This document shows, one piece after another, positions 35,117 to 46,969 of a stretch of DNA of 64,000 bases. This stretch comes from Lonicera japonica. Lineage: Eukaryota > Streptophyta > Magnoliopsida > Dipsacales > Caprifoliaceae. A model generated the notes under the pieces. That model did no database searches. It had not been told where the DNA came from and saw only the letters and a program-made list of their open reading frames with translations. The stretch is taken from the NCBI GenBank assembly GCA_021464415.1, contig CM038469.1, positions 19,425,901-19,489,900 on the forward strand, in the 5' to 3' direction. Every line of letters begins with the position of its first letter. Positions within the stretch are counted from its first letter, which is position 1. Position numbers and translations under genes: made by a program.

Positions 35117-35706
35117 GGCTTATTAGAAAAAGATTTTCACACTAAAGTCAAGGAATAATTTTTTTTTAAATAAAGGGCTATTTTTTATTTTATTGATAAT
35201 ATGACATGTGTCTTTTTTTTTAATTATAAAATGACATCCCAACCCTTAAAATAAACTAAAAAATACCAATATGCATTAAAATATGGATTACAATATGAAC
35301 TTTACAGTTTATATTTCACTGCAATATGGACTTTGCAGTCCATATTTTACTGCAATATGAACTTTACAGTCCATTTTTTACTGCAATATGAACTTTGCAG
35401 TCCATTTTTACTGCAATGTGAACTTTGCAGTCCATATTTCTAGTGCAAAGTTCATATTGCAGTCCATATTTCATTGCAATATTCATATTTTTTGTGCAAA
35501 TTTCATAAAGAAGGGGTAATTTAGGTAATATATAACATATTTTTATTAATTAAATGATATTTAAATTTATTCAAATACATTCATTTAAAATATAAAACAA
35601 AATAGGCCTCTTACACTAATTACTAATTAAAAATAGGCCCTTCATTCAAAAAAATATTATTCATTGGATTTTTGGTAAAAATCAATGTATATAATAAGCC
35701 CTTCTA
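35117..35706. mobile_element. MITE with long imperfect inverted ends
   Basis: The left end AAGGGCTTATTA matches the inverted right end TAATAAGCCCTT, and the similarity continues for about 50 bp (GATTTT-CAC and GAATAAT-TTTTTTT blocks). No clear target duplication was found, so the superfamily is uncertain; a Mutator-like MITE is one option. Confidence 0.55.
35281..35490. repeat. Tandem ~37-bp repeat, about five units
   Basis: CTGCAATATGAACTTTGCAG followed by TCCATATTTTA recurs head to tail. Each unit contains an inverted pair CTGCAA/TTGCAG. The last copies turn into the opposite orientation (GTGCAAAGTTCATATTGCAG), so the array contains an inversion. Confidence 0.85.
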
Positions 35707-36424
35707 CCTAATTTCTAGTTTTTCCTCGTACTCGAACTGTCAACGAAATTGTTGCTGATGCAGTAAACAGAAATTAGCATTCACTGCGAACTGTCAATCT
35801 TGTAGACCAAAAGGCTAATTCCTTGGACTTGTTCACCCAGTAATGCAACTTTCTTTGCAAAGAAAGTAAACACCACCAAATCTCAATTTGTTCCTCCGTC
35901 AAATTAGGTTGCTGAGAGGGATCAAAAGAAAGAATTCCAGGGATTCTAGTTGGCTTGAATTGAGGATTGCTTGGCACAAATATTTTGGCAATTTCGACCT
36001 TTTAACTCATGGCCTTCTCGGAACAAGACCTTGATCAGTAGGAGACTTATCAATGTGGGTGAGGATCCAAATTCCGCAGCCACTTGATTCCGACACATTC
36101 CAGTGTGAAACAAAACGACACACTTCGCCACACTCCAAGATAAAATAACATGAAAAAAAAAAATTCAATACCTTCCAACGAAGCCTTTGATGATTCCGCT
36201 AAGATACACATAACGATAGGATATACTAACTGTCCTCTGATACGACCAGATGTAAATCGCGCTTTGGACAAGTGACATTCACTAATAGTAGCGCATGAAG
36301 AAAATAAATCACGAAGAAATTGAAAAAAAAAACATTTAGGTGCCAATCCCTCTAATTTTATAGAAAATATTATTAAACTCACAAAACTCCCCCCTTTCCG
36401 ATGGAGTACAATACTATTTATAGG
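35707..36424 (-). other. Short minus-strand frames behind a TATA box, unidentified
   Basis: A TATA box CTATAAATAG lies on the minus strand near 36420. Downstream is a 110-codon frame (36382-36050) with a phenylalanine-rich start, then a 67-codon frame (35977-35774) that reads like real protein (PGILSFDPSQQPNLTEEQ, KLHYWVNKSKELAFWS). No family was recognised and the two frames do not join cleanly. It may be an eroded gene or transposon fragment, or chance. Confidence 0.3.
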
Positions 36425-36515
36425 ACACTAAACCAATCTTAACATGAAATTCTTAGTTCCTAGTGAATTATACAATTTTATACTTAGATTACTTATCAAA
36501 AACCTATTACAATTA

Positions 36516-36781
36516 GGGTGCTGGTAAAAGCACCCTTAACAATCAATTTTAACCCCTTTTTAGAAAAAGTCAGTAGTTATACCATACCTCTCAAAGGCAC
36601 CCTTATATTTCTTTTTATTTTAATAACAAACTTGAATATAATTTGAGATAGATTGAAGCAGTAGGAGTATTAAGCATTAACAAACAGAACAATCTTCTAA
36701 TTAAGATGGATGATAATAAAGATGAAGATGATAATGAAGAAACGGCTAGCATTGCAACAACATAAATACACACATACAAAC

Positions 36782-36817
<36 letters not shown>

Positions 36818-37627
36818 GGGCAACCACCCTTGAAAACATCAAACATCCATTCTATCCGTGATTTGAGCCTCGTTCTAAGTTTTCCTAAACCCTAAGCACC
36901 CATATTTGAAATGATTGGTTTGTAATTCCAACTCCCCTAGCCTTCTACAACTTGTGACTTTCACAAATTTTTTAAGAAAAGCATATTATTCTTTTCTTTT
37001 AGATAACGGATGTATCAAAACAAAATGGTTAATATTTGATAATATGTACTCTAGTATTCTACAATGATCACCATAAACAAATGGATATAAAGTGTTTACG
37101 TTTTGAGCCATTTAAAGTGGATGACCTCAAAGGAGGCGGGTCTAAACTCGATGCAATGCAATGTTTGATAAACAAAGACTCAGGTTTGGCTTAAGCAAAG
37201 GTTGCTCACGTTTAGCTCAACATCATTTATTCTTTTTATCAATTTCAATATGGGTGTCTAACTTTTCGTACTATGTTCGATATTTACTAGCGAGGGACTA
37301 AAACACCTACCTACTATTTTCAAACAATCTAAACTCAATGGTTCTAACAATATCTTGCCCAGGAAGTTAGAAAATCCACGTTCAGTGTTTTTTACAGTGA
37401 AATCGAGTTAAGAAGCCGGGCTTCCAATTAAGTAATTGATTAATAGTATTATGCTGCAATATAAGTATATAACTTAATTTTGGTTGTTTCTTGCTAAAGG
37501 AAGAAAGAAAAGAAAATATGCAATTTTTGGGTGCTCTAATTACTAAGGGTGCTTTTTAAAAATTTAGTATGAGTGCTTAAATAATGGGTGTTTGAATTGG
37601 ATTTTTAGGGTGCCTATACTAACACCC
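36516..37627. mobile_element. Mutator-like TIR element (1112 bp)
   Basis: A perfect nine-base duplication TTACAATTA lies at 36507-36515 and 37628-37636. Terminal inverted repeats of about 40 bp start GGGTG. Each terminus is itself a hairpin (left GGGTGCT...AGCACCC within 20 bp; right GGGTG...CACCC). There is no transposase. It contains a TA/GA microsatellite at 36782-36816. Confidence 0.88.
36782..36816. repeat. (AT)n(GA)n compound microsatellite
   Basis: About nine AT units are followed directly by eight GA units. Confidence 0.95.
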
Positions 37628-37636
37628 TTACAATTA

Positions 37637-38670
37637 TTGTTGCCTAAATAAGAAACCCTACCGAAAATGGGAACTAAACCAATAATAAGTTAAAAATTGG
37701 CACCCCCAGGAATTCCTTCCAATAATACACGACTTTTACTTTAAAAACCTTTAAAAAGAAAAAAGCTCTAATTTCTACTATGTCAATGATACAATTTATT
37801 TTTGATTGTAAAATTGTGTACATTGATTATGTCGTTATCAGTTTGAGACTTGAAGGACTCTTTTTGACATTTACAAGTTTCAAAAAAAACATGCCAACGC
37901 ACAAATATCAAGTTAAGTAAAGAACATAAGTTATATATATAATTTAAAAAAAAAATATCAAAACGAAAGTAATTTCTCAAGAAACCTGTAAGGATAAAAA
38001 CCAAATGATCTAATAAAAAAAAATAGACCATGAACACATAGGCATTAGTGCTCTCTCCCCACGTGATTTGGGAATCAAATCATAGATGAATGGGTACAAA
38101 CATATCTATTACCGAGGACCAATTTCAAGCACCTAAAACTATATGATATTTTTAATTTTCGATTTTACATTTACAATTATATCGTTCACAAAAAAAATTG
38201 CTTCTTACAAGATTCAAACACGAGCAATATTATTTCACACTTAACCACTAAACCATCGCTCATTGTTGTTGAAGTTGTTTCTTCAAATTATGTGTGTTAG
38301 AGAGAATCTAGTATATATATATACCATACACAGAGCAAAACAGAGAAGAGCAAGACTTCTGCTAGGAAACCAAGCCTACAAAACATTGAGTGCTAAATTC
38401 CGAAGGGACTTGAAAAGGGCACCACAAACATTTATCCTCAAGAGTACATGTACTACAATTTAAACATGATGTATATATACATTTAGTGTCAAGGATAAAA
38501 GTTGGTGGTTCCCTTGTCGAGGGCCACTTCCAAATCAAACCCTACTACTGCCTTCTTACACCAGCACACAATCATACCCACCACTTCTGCAAATCAAACC
38601 ACCAACATCCACTCAATTCATTCATTCATTATCAACAAAAGATTAATCAAAAAAACCTACAACACTACAC

Positions 38671-38672
<2 letters not shown>
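37637..38672. other. Intergenic DNA, nothing recognised
   Basis: AT-rich. A segment near 38205-38260 (GATTCAAACACGAGCAATATT, ACTTAACCACTAAACCATC) resembles a string common in plant repeats but is not a tRNA. No supported gene. Confidence 0.45.

Positions 38673-38702
<30 letters not shown>
38673..38702. repeat. Homopolymer run of 30 C
   Basis: Thirty consecutive C residues are followed by TCC and a 14-A run. It lies in otherwise AT-rich DNA, with a further long A run at 38757-38772. Reading frames with Pro-rich stretches here are products of the run. Confidence 0.95.
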
Positions 38703-38705
<3 letters not shown>

Positions 38706-39632
38706 AAAAAAAAAAAAAAGAAGAGAACCTAAACACCCATTGTTTCAACCAAAAAACAAAAAAAAAAAAAAACAAGTGGAACCAATAGAAAAAAAAAATA
38801 CCATGAAATTTTAAAAACTAGGATGAAATCGTGGGCTTAGATGAGAGTGGAGGCCATAAATGGATATGCGGAAGCTTGCTTAATAACAGAGGGGTACTTA
38901 GACTTGTGTACTCAAAAGACATCTCCATTGACCGACGTGAGGTCCCTTGTCTAAAAGCGTTGGCAAGCCCGGTGTATTGGCCGATATCCCAAACATGTAC
39001 CTACAAATAATGTCAAGATAAATACATGTTAACACAAAATGATGAAATCCTCGTGTACAACTCACTATATTATGGTAGAAACACGTTTCTACTTTTACTA
39101 CCGGCATATTCCTAAAAGGAAACGTGTGTGTGTAATGTCGATGGAGGAGATAGTGATAATATGATGTTGTTATCTCTAGTCAAGGTAGATTACAAAACTT
39201 CTGATTTTAAACGAGTATTTTATAACTTATTTTAAATTTCACCACTGGAAAACCATAAAATGAGGTCTTATTCCTCCATGAGGTTCCAAATATCCACATA
39301 TATTGAATAACTTATGACTAGAGTCTTTTCTTATAGGAGATGGACGTACACTCCGCCAGAAGTAATAATATGCCCGGGTTGGTCACTTTTTTGACACTTG
39401 CATGGGTACAAAACAGCTAGAGCATGTGCCCGACATGCCACATAAGTAGTGTGTCAGACGTGTGTGGCAAATTTTAATCATAGCCAGGCATGACACACAA
39501 GAGACACTGTGGACATGACTAGACATAAACATGAGTTTTGGATTACATCATATGTAAAACTATTCTATTGAATTGCCTGGTTGTTAGCATTGGAATTAGT
39601 ATTATTATTTGACCTATACTTAAATGCTTTAA
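38703..39632. other. Intergenic DNA, nothing recognised
   Basis: Mixed composition. A GACAT-rich segment lies near 39385-39530 (GACACTTGCATGGG, TGCCCGACATGCCACATAAG). No supported gene. Confidence 0.45.
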
Positions 39633-40082
39633 GAGTCTGTTTGGTTCGTTCTTTGGAATGTTCCTGGAACCCTTAGTTCTCATTCCTCCAAGATTTCAAT
39701 ATTTGGTTGGAGGTTTGCAAGGAAACCTGGGATTCTTAGGAAAGGACTCATTCCCATATCCAGTAGGCGGCAAAGCTAATAGAACTCCTGGGAATCCTCT
39801 TCTATTTTCGTTTTTGACAAAATAACCCCAGGAATTAACTAAACATTCTTATTTTGCGGCATAATAAAATAATATATATAATATAATATAATATGATAAT
39901 AAAGTTTAATCAAATTATATTAACATTTAATAATTTATTAGCAAGTTCTTCTCAAATCTCAATACAAGGAAAAGTGAGTCCCTGGCTTAATCAAACAATG
40001 GCAAGTTTTAAATGCCAAGAAAGGATCTTTCCTGGAATATAAAATTCCAAGTTCTTTCCTAAAACTCAAACAAAAGGAGCCC
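39633..40082. mobile_element. Probable eroded MITE
   Basis: The left side GAGTCTGTTTGGTTCG and right side CTCAAACAAAAGGAGCCC are roughly inverted. Inverted TCCTGGAA/TTCCAGGA-type blocks lie just inside. No clean target duplication was found. It resembles the Tourist-like elements at 34183 and 40974. Confidence 0.45.
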
Positions 40083-40643
40083 GAAGTGTGCAACATAAGG
40101 AACTTTATATATAATTATGGACAAATATTTATTTATCGCCGTGTCAATTCCACGGTGTATCCCAAATTTTTTTCCAGATTTGGCATTCTTTGGTGTCCTT
40201 GTCGTGTGGGATACAAGTGTACGACACCTGTACCCATGTCATTGCTTCAAAATTTTCCTTCCTATGCCTGCCCATGGTTCTTCTACTGTTAACTCATATT
40301 TTAGTTCACCATTCTTGTTACTTCCACATATGCAGAATATTATCCCAAATAATTATTAAATTCGGATTAGTTCCAAATATCAATTATGTTCCCATATTGC
40401 AGTTTGAGACTAGTAAGTTTAAAAGAGCGATATTAATTTTAGTCACCAAACAACAAATTTTATGACTGCCATATGTTTATACTTTATACGAAACCACAAA
40501 GACAGACACAGTCAACTTGTTACCAGTCACAACTTGTGAAAGGGCCTTAATCAGAAAAGTATTCAAATAAGAATATAATGCATGGGATAAAATAGCTAAT
40601 TCAAAATCCAAACATCAGCAACTTAAAAATAACAATGATATAC
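40083..40643. other. Downstream flank of the myosin-binding-protein gene
   Basis: No separate gene. The 3' UTR of the minus-strand gene must lie in the right part of this stretch, but no convincing AATAAA-type signal could be singled out. Short plus-strand frames at 40086-40465 overlap each other and show no domain. Confidence 0.45.
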
Positions 40644-43600
40644 TTACTTGCTTCGACGTCCTTTCTTTCTCCAAAACACAAAAGACACAATACTCTGGAG
40701 ATAAAACACAACATAAACGTAAGGAGATATGCAATCAAAACAAACAAACAAAAAATTGGAAATGCACACAAAATTAGGTAAAACTAATAAATTAAAAAAA
40801 AAAACGCCCAACATAAAGGGTAAAAGAACATGTAACAAAAATATTTCTTCTGCTACCAAAATCTACATCTAATGCCCTGCTACTGAGATTCACCACGCCT
40901 CAGTGGTATCTAGAGATCATCTCATAATCACTGCCGGCCAGTTGTTCATGATACATTTCATTGAAATTTATCAGGGGGCTTGTTTGGTTCAGGTTAGGGG
41001 ATGGGAATTGACACTTCATATTCCAAGAAAGCTTCTTTCATGACATCCGAGCCTCCTTGCCGATGGTTGGTTAAGAATAGAGTTCTCCTTTTCCAATATT
41101 AGGAATTACTTTATAATATTTTTTTTTTTTTTTTGGATAAGAAACAAAGCCAATCTTATTAAAATAAAGCAAGAAAACAATTATCACTAGTGACAAAGGG
41201 CAAGATATCCTCTGAACTAGAGAACAAGAGAAATACAAGCCTGCAGATTGGTCAAATAAAGAAACTAAAACAATCTAATCTAAAGAGGAAACTTTCAGCT
41301 GAATCGATAATATTAAACGCATTTATCATCAAAAATTCTGCTATTTCTTTCTAACCACAACCTCCAAGCCATTGCCAAAACCAAGATTCTCCACAATATT
41401 TTAGCTTTAGCATGATCCCACCCAAAACTCCATTTCATCATAACACAATCTGCCCATTTTTTTGGCATAACACCCTCAAGGCCTCAACACCAAACAAAGA
41501 AAAGAGTTTTGACCACATGAAACTGGCCGCCAAGCAATGCACTAGAATATGATCAATAGATTCACCGTTCTTCTTGCAAAGGATACAAACTGAAGGAGAC
41601 AGCACACAATTTGGCCTTTTAAATTGGATTTTGTCACATGTATTAACTTTTCCCAAAGAAGCAATCAATATATTACTTTATAATATATTATTAAATAATA
41701 CTATTATTTAACTAAATTCAATTTCCACGGTATAATAAATTACTGGATATTTATATATAAAGCAAATGAGAAGAAAAATGTTTGGTTATTTGTTAACGGA
41801 GACGGTAATTTTGTATACAATGAAAAATTGGAGAGGACCCTTGGTAGTCCTCTTGTTTCCACCACCCCACCCCACTCCCAGGCCGCCATGGCCCCATTTG
41901 ATATAAGACTTGATACAGGAAATGGAATTTTTCATTTACAACCAAACCTGAATTTCCTTGCAAGACTCCAACCAAAGGTTATAGTTGAGGATGAAGGGGA
42001 ATTTAGGATTCCATTAAAGTTAAAAATATCAAACAAAACAGACCCTAAATGCTCTCAATTAAAGATGTTAATAATTAAGCCAAGTATTTACTCAATCCCA
42101 CAATAAGTCCTTGCTCTCCTCCTTCCCTTTGATAATTGTAGTATCGCACCCCACCCACACCGACCAAAATATTGGTAAAACAATGCAGCGCGACAAAGTA
42201 CCCAGTCCCCCATTATATTTAGGTTTGCATGCAATATCCTACTTAATTAAATCCACCTTTTCTTTTCCCAATCCCTACCTTCCTAAAGAAGAATCTCACA
42301 TCACTTTTTCATTTCCTTTTGCTACGACTACTTTAATCGTAATGTAGAAAATTAACAAATATAAATTGGAAGCTATTCAACCCTTAGTGTACTAACTCAA
42401 GTCCCCCATCCCTACAAATACATCCCCTTTTTCACCCATCCAGTTTTTTCTTCATTTTATCAACATCCGGATTATGGAAAATATATTTCAAGAGTTGTAC
42501 ATATTAACCATGCTTAACCACATACATAATAAACCTCATTGATCATGGTTTATTATTTCAATTGGGTCGAGATTTTTTTATTCCTTTTTATCATAAACAA
42601 ATGGACTTCCATTAATACAAAAATGAATACGCTCATGAGATTAAACAACCAATAATGAAGATCTAACAGTCTAATATGCTTCCAGAAAATGGCATACAAT
42701 TTAATTTGCATACAGGGTTTTAGACTTTGTCCCAATACATTGACAAAAACAGATATAACGCCCTCAAAACTTATAATTAGACTTCTCCGCCTAAATCTTG
42801 ACCGCATCCAACTGTGGATGCCGTTAAATTTAATTTTTCTTGACCAAATTTGCCTCATCTTTATTCACAAATTTTAAAAAATAAATAAATAGTTTTCCTT
42901 TCCAGGTACTTTGTACTCACCAAATTTTTCACCACCTTACCGAAAACAATAGATGAACATTGAGATCTACTGCCTGCTGTTCTCATTTCTCAACATCAAT
43001 TCATTACCAAAAAGCCACAAATATGTTGACCAAATCAAAGCCTAGAGAATCACCAGAATCTTGCTGGCTACGTCTTTACCGCCCTCTGTCAAATTTGATT
43101 GGTTGTAAACAGGAATAGACTTAAACCTTTCTTTTTATGTATATATATAGATAGATTGGGCGATAGTAAGCTCCAAAGTTCCCAACAGGACCAGATTCTA
43201 ATCCTACTACCAACATTCTGGAACAACCAGTGAATGGGAAGTGATATATTTATAATTATGGGAAACAATTATCTACTTATCTTTGTTTTTCAGTTAAATT
43301 TGGGGCTTCAAAGCCATAGTTTCATCATTTGCAGAATCAACTCTCTGATATGCTAAAAATAAAATCACTAATCAAATGGATAATGAGTAATGCTACACGT
43401 ACATATATAGAGAGAGATGGGAGAAAGAAATTTCAGATTTACCTTTGTGCATGTAGGAAGACAATGAAGGTAACTAGTCAAAATAAATTCGGCAACCACA
43501 GTTGGATGCCATCATGGTTTTAGGGGCCAAAACCAAAATTATGATGTTTTAAGGGGTTATATCTAATTTAACACTATTATGAGGACGCAAAGTCAAGAGC

Positions 43601-46011
43601 CCCACAGAATAAGTTGTTTGATTTGATTCAAGAACAAAAGTTAGCATTTAATAAAGATTGAGGGGGAAAGAAAATAGTAATTAGTGTGATCCAGAGTAAG
43701 TTCAGGAATTAGGACGAAATTGATCCACAACATTTCACGATAATAAATAAGTTAAATTCTTGACAATCGATTGTTGAAATTAGTGTTCCTTAGAATGTGT
43801 GAAACTAAAATAGTAAATTTTAATTTGGAGATGGTGTATAATTGTAGGACAAAAGGTGAAATATTTAAGAATATTAGTGACTACAGATCACAGGAGAAAT
43901 TGAGAAGAAAGAGGAGAAATTTACAAGTATCATACCTGTAAATTCTTGGAATCACAGCTAGAAAACTTTAGGCATCACACCTAGGGATAAATTGCATCAC
44001 ACAAACTTAAAATAAAGCCTATAATGCTGCACAGCTTTGTAAGTTCATTCATTCACACCCCAAACGAGAAGATACAAGCCTTTATATAGAGTTTGTGATA
44101 ACTTTTGGACTCCTACCCCAATAATAAAGAGAATTTAACAATTTTACCCTTTGTCAACTCTCTATGACATACGTTGTAAGTTGTAACTACTAGTAGACTA
44201 GTACATGAATCCTAAACATTTGTGAGTAACACTAATTACTAAAGACCCATCCACATTAAACGAATGAATCTTAGATATTCATAAACAAAAAATAGAAGGA
44301 GAGTAATAAAGTGTGCTGCCAGTCATCTCAAGTTGTCTAAGAGACAACAGGCAGATACTCTTAGAATCTTGCCATTTATGCTCTTCGTATACATTGTTGT
44401 AATGTAGATAACAGGAAACCGGGATATAGTAGTGAAATTGGTCATGCAAGTTTTCCCTATATATATGTAATCAATTATCTCATTTTCCCTAAAAGACAAA
44501 AGGGTTAGATAGAATAGCAAAATTGCACCTATACATTCAGTTATATAGAACCCAGTAAAAATATAATGAAGAAGCCCATACACAGAAAGTTAGTAGAAAT
44601 ATGCAAAGCATGAGTCAATTACTGAAACAGCTACGAAAATAATTACCTTGAATACTGACGCCACAATGGAGAAGCTCCCTATAAGAGATGGCTTCTTCAC
44701 CGGCATCCGTCTTGCAGGAGACATTTCTTTGCACAACTTTTGAGCTATCTCCTTCAACAATACCATTTGTGCCTTGTCAGTCCTCATAGAAACTATCGCC
44801 TTCCTCATTGATTCTCTATCAGCCTCAAGGACCTGAAGCCTCTTGTACAGATTCTTTATCTCCGGATCTCCTACATCTCCCTTACACAATGACTCTTCCG
44901 GAGTACTATTCCCATAATCTTCAGATGTCCCAACCGAATCACCGGTGTATATTTTGTTGTGAACAGAATCAACAGTGTATATTCTGTCACTCATGTCCGA
45001 TGCACTATCTACCTTTCTCAAATTAGAGTCCTCTGTCTGTAAGGACTCCATATTCTTAGCAGCACCACCAAGCTTTGGAGAATCTGTAGCAAAATCAGTG
45101 GAAAAACTCGTAAAATCTCTAGGCCAACTAGGAGACTGACCAACTATCACTTTTTCAAGAACATTGTTCGTAGGAAAAATATCCGGCTCAGGTTGACCGT
45201 GTGTAGCAGGATTTTTTTCTAGTTGATTGATCCGGTATTCTAAATCCTTCAAATGATCCCTAGACCATGGGGATTCACCAAATGCGTATTTCTCAACAGC
45301 AACTGCTTCGTTTTCAGGCTCCTTACAAAATCGATTCTCGTTTGAGTTGTTGCACTTGAGAGGGGGGTAAAGGTAATCTTGTGCAGAGAATTCGGATTGG
45401 CAATCTTCTAAGATTTCAAGCGAACTGCTGTTATCAAGGGACATGCCAACCTCAGCACCGTCATTACCCTCTGCCTCAAACTCTGTAAGACCGTAACTCA
45501 TCATCCTGTGTTTATATGCGAGTACCTCACAAGTCAATGACTGAATGGCCAATTCTCTCTTATACAACAAATCCTCCAATGCTAAAAGCTCTCGCTGGTC
45601 ATGCGCCATCTTCTCCTCGACATAACCCTTGAACTGGCGGGACTCCATCTGAGACTCAGCCTTTTCCCTCTGCAACCTCAAAATCATTGACATTGCCTCA
45701 TTCGCAGCAGTCGAAGACGCGTTTCTCTCCTTTTCCAATTCATTGGATAACTCTTGTATGGTCTTTTGCTGGCTACTAACCATCTCACGCAGAGCAACGC
45801 ACTCATTATCGATCGCAACCCTAGCGATATTTGGAGAATATAGACCAGGTATTACAAGCCTATACCCTCCTTCTTCAAACTCATCAAACTTCCTCTTCAC
45901 GGTGCGAATCCAAGTCCCCGTCAAGGATCGGTCCACAAGTGAAGAACAACTACACCCACAATCACAACATCTAACCAAACTGGTCGAAGGTGGCGTCCCT
46001 TCCAAATCCAT
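40644..46011 (-). CDS. GTD-binding (DUF593) protein, myosin-binding protein 7 type
   Basis: CDS is exon 46011-44647 (455 codons) joined to 40694-40644 (16 codons plus stop), 471 aa, both phase 0. Splice sites are CAAG|GTAATT and CTCCAG|AGT. The N-terminus has a Cys cluster (CCDCGCSCSS, residues 15-24). Residues about 70-174 form the coiled-coil GTD-binding domain (ECVALREMVSSQQKTIQELS; FKGYVEEKMAHDQRELLALE). The middle is acidic and low-complexity. A second coiled coil spans about 383-430 (KNLYKRLQVLEADRESMRKA; LLKEIAQKLCKEM). A hydrophobic C-terminal segment follows (SIVASVF, then SIVSFVFW from exon 2), ending RKKGRRSK. In this family the GTD-binding domain binds the globular tail of plant class XI myosins and recruits the motor to membranes. 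The conserved domains and C-terminus support the MYOB7 group, but orthology was not tested. No defects were seen; it is the only intact host gene here. Confidence 0.92.
40974..42045. mobile_element. Tourist-like MITE split by a LINE
   Basis: The left end GGGGGCTTGTTTGGTTCAGG and right end CAAACAAAACAGACCC form imperfect inverted termini, flanked by TCA and TAA (one mismatch). A GGGAATT/AATTTAGGATTCC block follows on each side. Without the LINE insertion (552 bp plus 15-bp duplication) it is about 505 bp. Confidence 0.6.
41120..41671 (-). mobile_element. 5'-truncated LINE (L1-type), 552 bp
   Basis: A perfect 15-base duplication, ATTACTTTATAATAT, flanks it (41105-41119 and 41672-41686). The 3' end is an A tail, seen as T residues at 41120-41134 on the plus strand. 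The minus-strand frame 41668-41438 encodes the zinc-binding domain that follows LINE reverse transcriptase: CILCKKNGESIDHILVHC, then AASFMWSKLF, a C-C-H-C pattern. The RT proper is missing, so this is a dead-on-arrival copy. Confidence 0.92.
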
Positions 46012-46014
46012 ATA

Positions 46015-46969
46015 CTAACAATAATGCACATTAAAATATCAACAAAACCAATAAACCCCTCAACAACAATTCAAGAATTGTTGAGGAAAAATTATATATC
46101 ACAAGCTCCGACAATCATCATCCTTGAAATGTATTTACACAAATATATGTATATCCTAGCTAGTGAATATTCAACCAGTAGTTATCCTCCTCCCTCAATC
46201 CCCAGAAACCACCATTCCTCTCTCAGATCGAGAAACCTAACATAGAATAGGACCCCTACAATAAATAGAATTTGTAACTAAATTATGAACTTCTTCATGC
46301 AAAATCAAATAACTTATTGGCAAACAAATGAGCATTTAATGGCATATATCTATCTACGCTGAGGGGCTTTTGGTAGGTCCATGAAATTGCCATTTATGCT
46401 TTGAAAATTACAGTAAGTGCTTGTGTGTTTTGAGGAGTTGTTCGAACATCCAAAACAGTAATTTCCACATCATCAACTTACAATCGAACCTCTTGACATT
46501 AACTATAATACATCCTAATGTAACTTTATCAATTTAGGATTCTAGGAACAAACAAAAACTCGAACCAAACCAGCACTAAAATTAACACTTAATTAGGGAA
46601 GAATGCATGTTATTACTGCAATCTGTACATATTTGAAATTATTAGGTATTATATTGTACATTTATCATAATGTGAATTTATCAATTTAGAATTCCAGGAA
46701 CGAACCAAATGAGCGCTAAAATTAATGCTTAAATAGGGAAGAACGCATGTTATTACTGCGATCTGTACACATTTGAAATTATTAGGTATCATAATGTAAA
46801 TTTATCAGTTTAGGAACGGACAAAAACTTGAACCAAATGAGCACTAAAATTAACCGCTTATAAAGGGAATATCGCTTATTACTACTGCGATCTGTACATA
46901 TTTGAAATTATTAGGTATCACAATGTACATTTATCATATAATTTAAACAGATCGAGGATAGCAGCGTAC
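46015..46969 (-). other. 5' UTR intron of the myosin-binding-protein gene
   Basis: The donor reads TTTGAG|GTACGC and the acceptor TTGTTAG|TAT, three bases before the ATG. Inferred from splice signals and from the UTR-like composition upstream. The intron contains the tandem repeat at 46528-46950. Confidence 0.65.
46528..46950. repeat. Three tandem copies of a ~130-150-bp unit in the 5' UTR intron
   Basis: Units begin TATCAATTTAG or TATCAGTTTAG near 46528, 46678 and 46803. They share AACCAAA, GCACTAAAATTAA, TAGGGAA, TATTACTGC-ATCTGTACA and TTTGAAATTATTAGGTAT. Differences are mostly substitutions and small indels. Confidence 0.88.

Larger units (their letters stand above)
40695..44646 (-). other. 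3.95-kb last intron carrying transposons
   Basis: It lies between the main coding exon and the 16-codon last exon. It contains a MITE with a LINE inside it (40974-42045). The remainder (42046-44646) has no gene. It includes GCATCCA/TGGATGC inverted segments near 42805 and a CAGTTGGATGCCATC segment near 43500. Confidence 0.85.

Noticed and set aside
36050..36382. Joining the 110- and 67-codon minus-strand frames into one gene
   Set aside because: No splice sites or single-frame path joins them convincingly, so they are reported only as unidentified frames.
38205..38262. tRNA-like segment (GATTCAAACACGAGC)
   Set aside because: No cloverleaf can be formed around it; this string is common in plant repeats.
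38486..38788. Proline-rich protein frames
   Set aside because: The proline run is simply the 30-C homopolymer read as CCC codons, and flanking residues show no domain.
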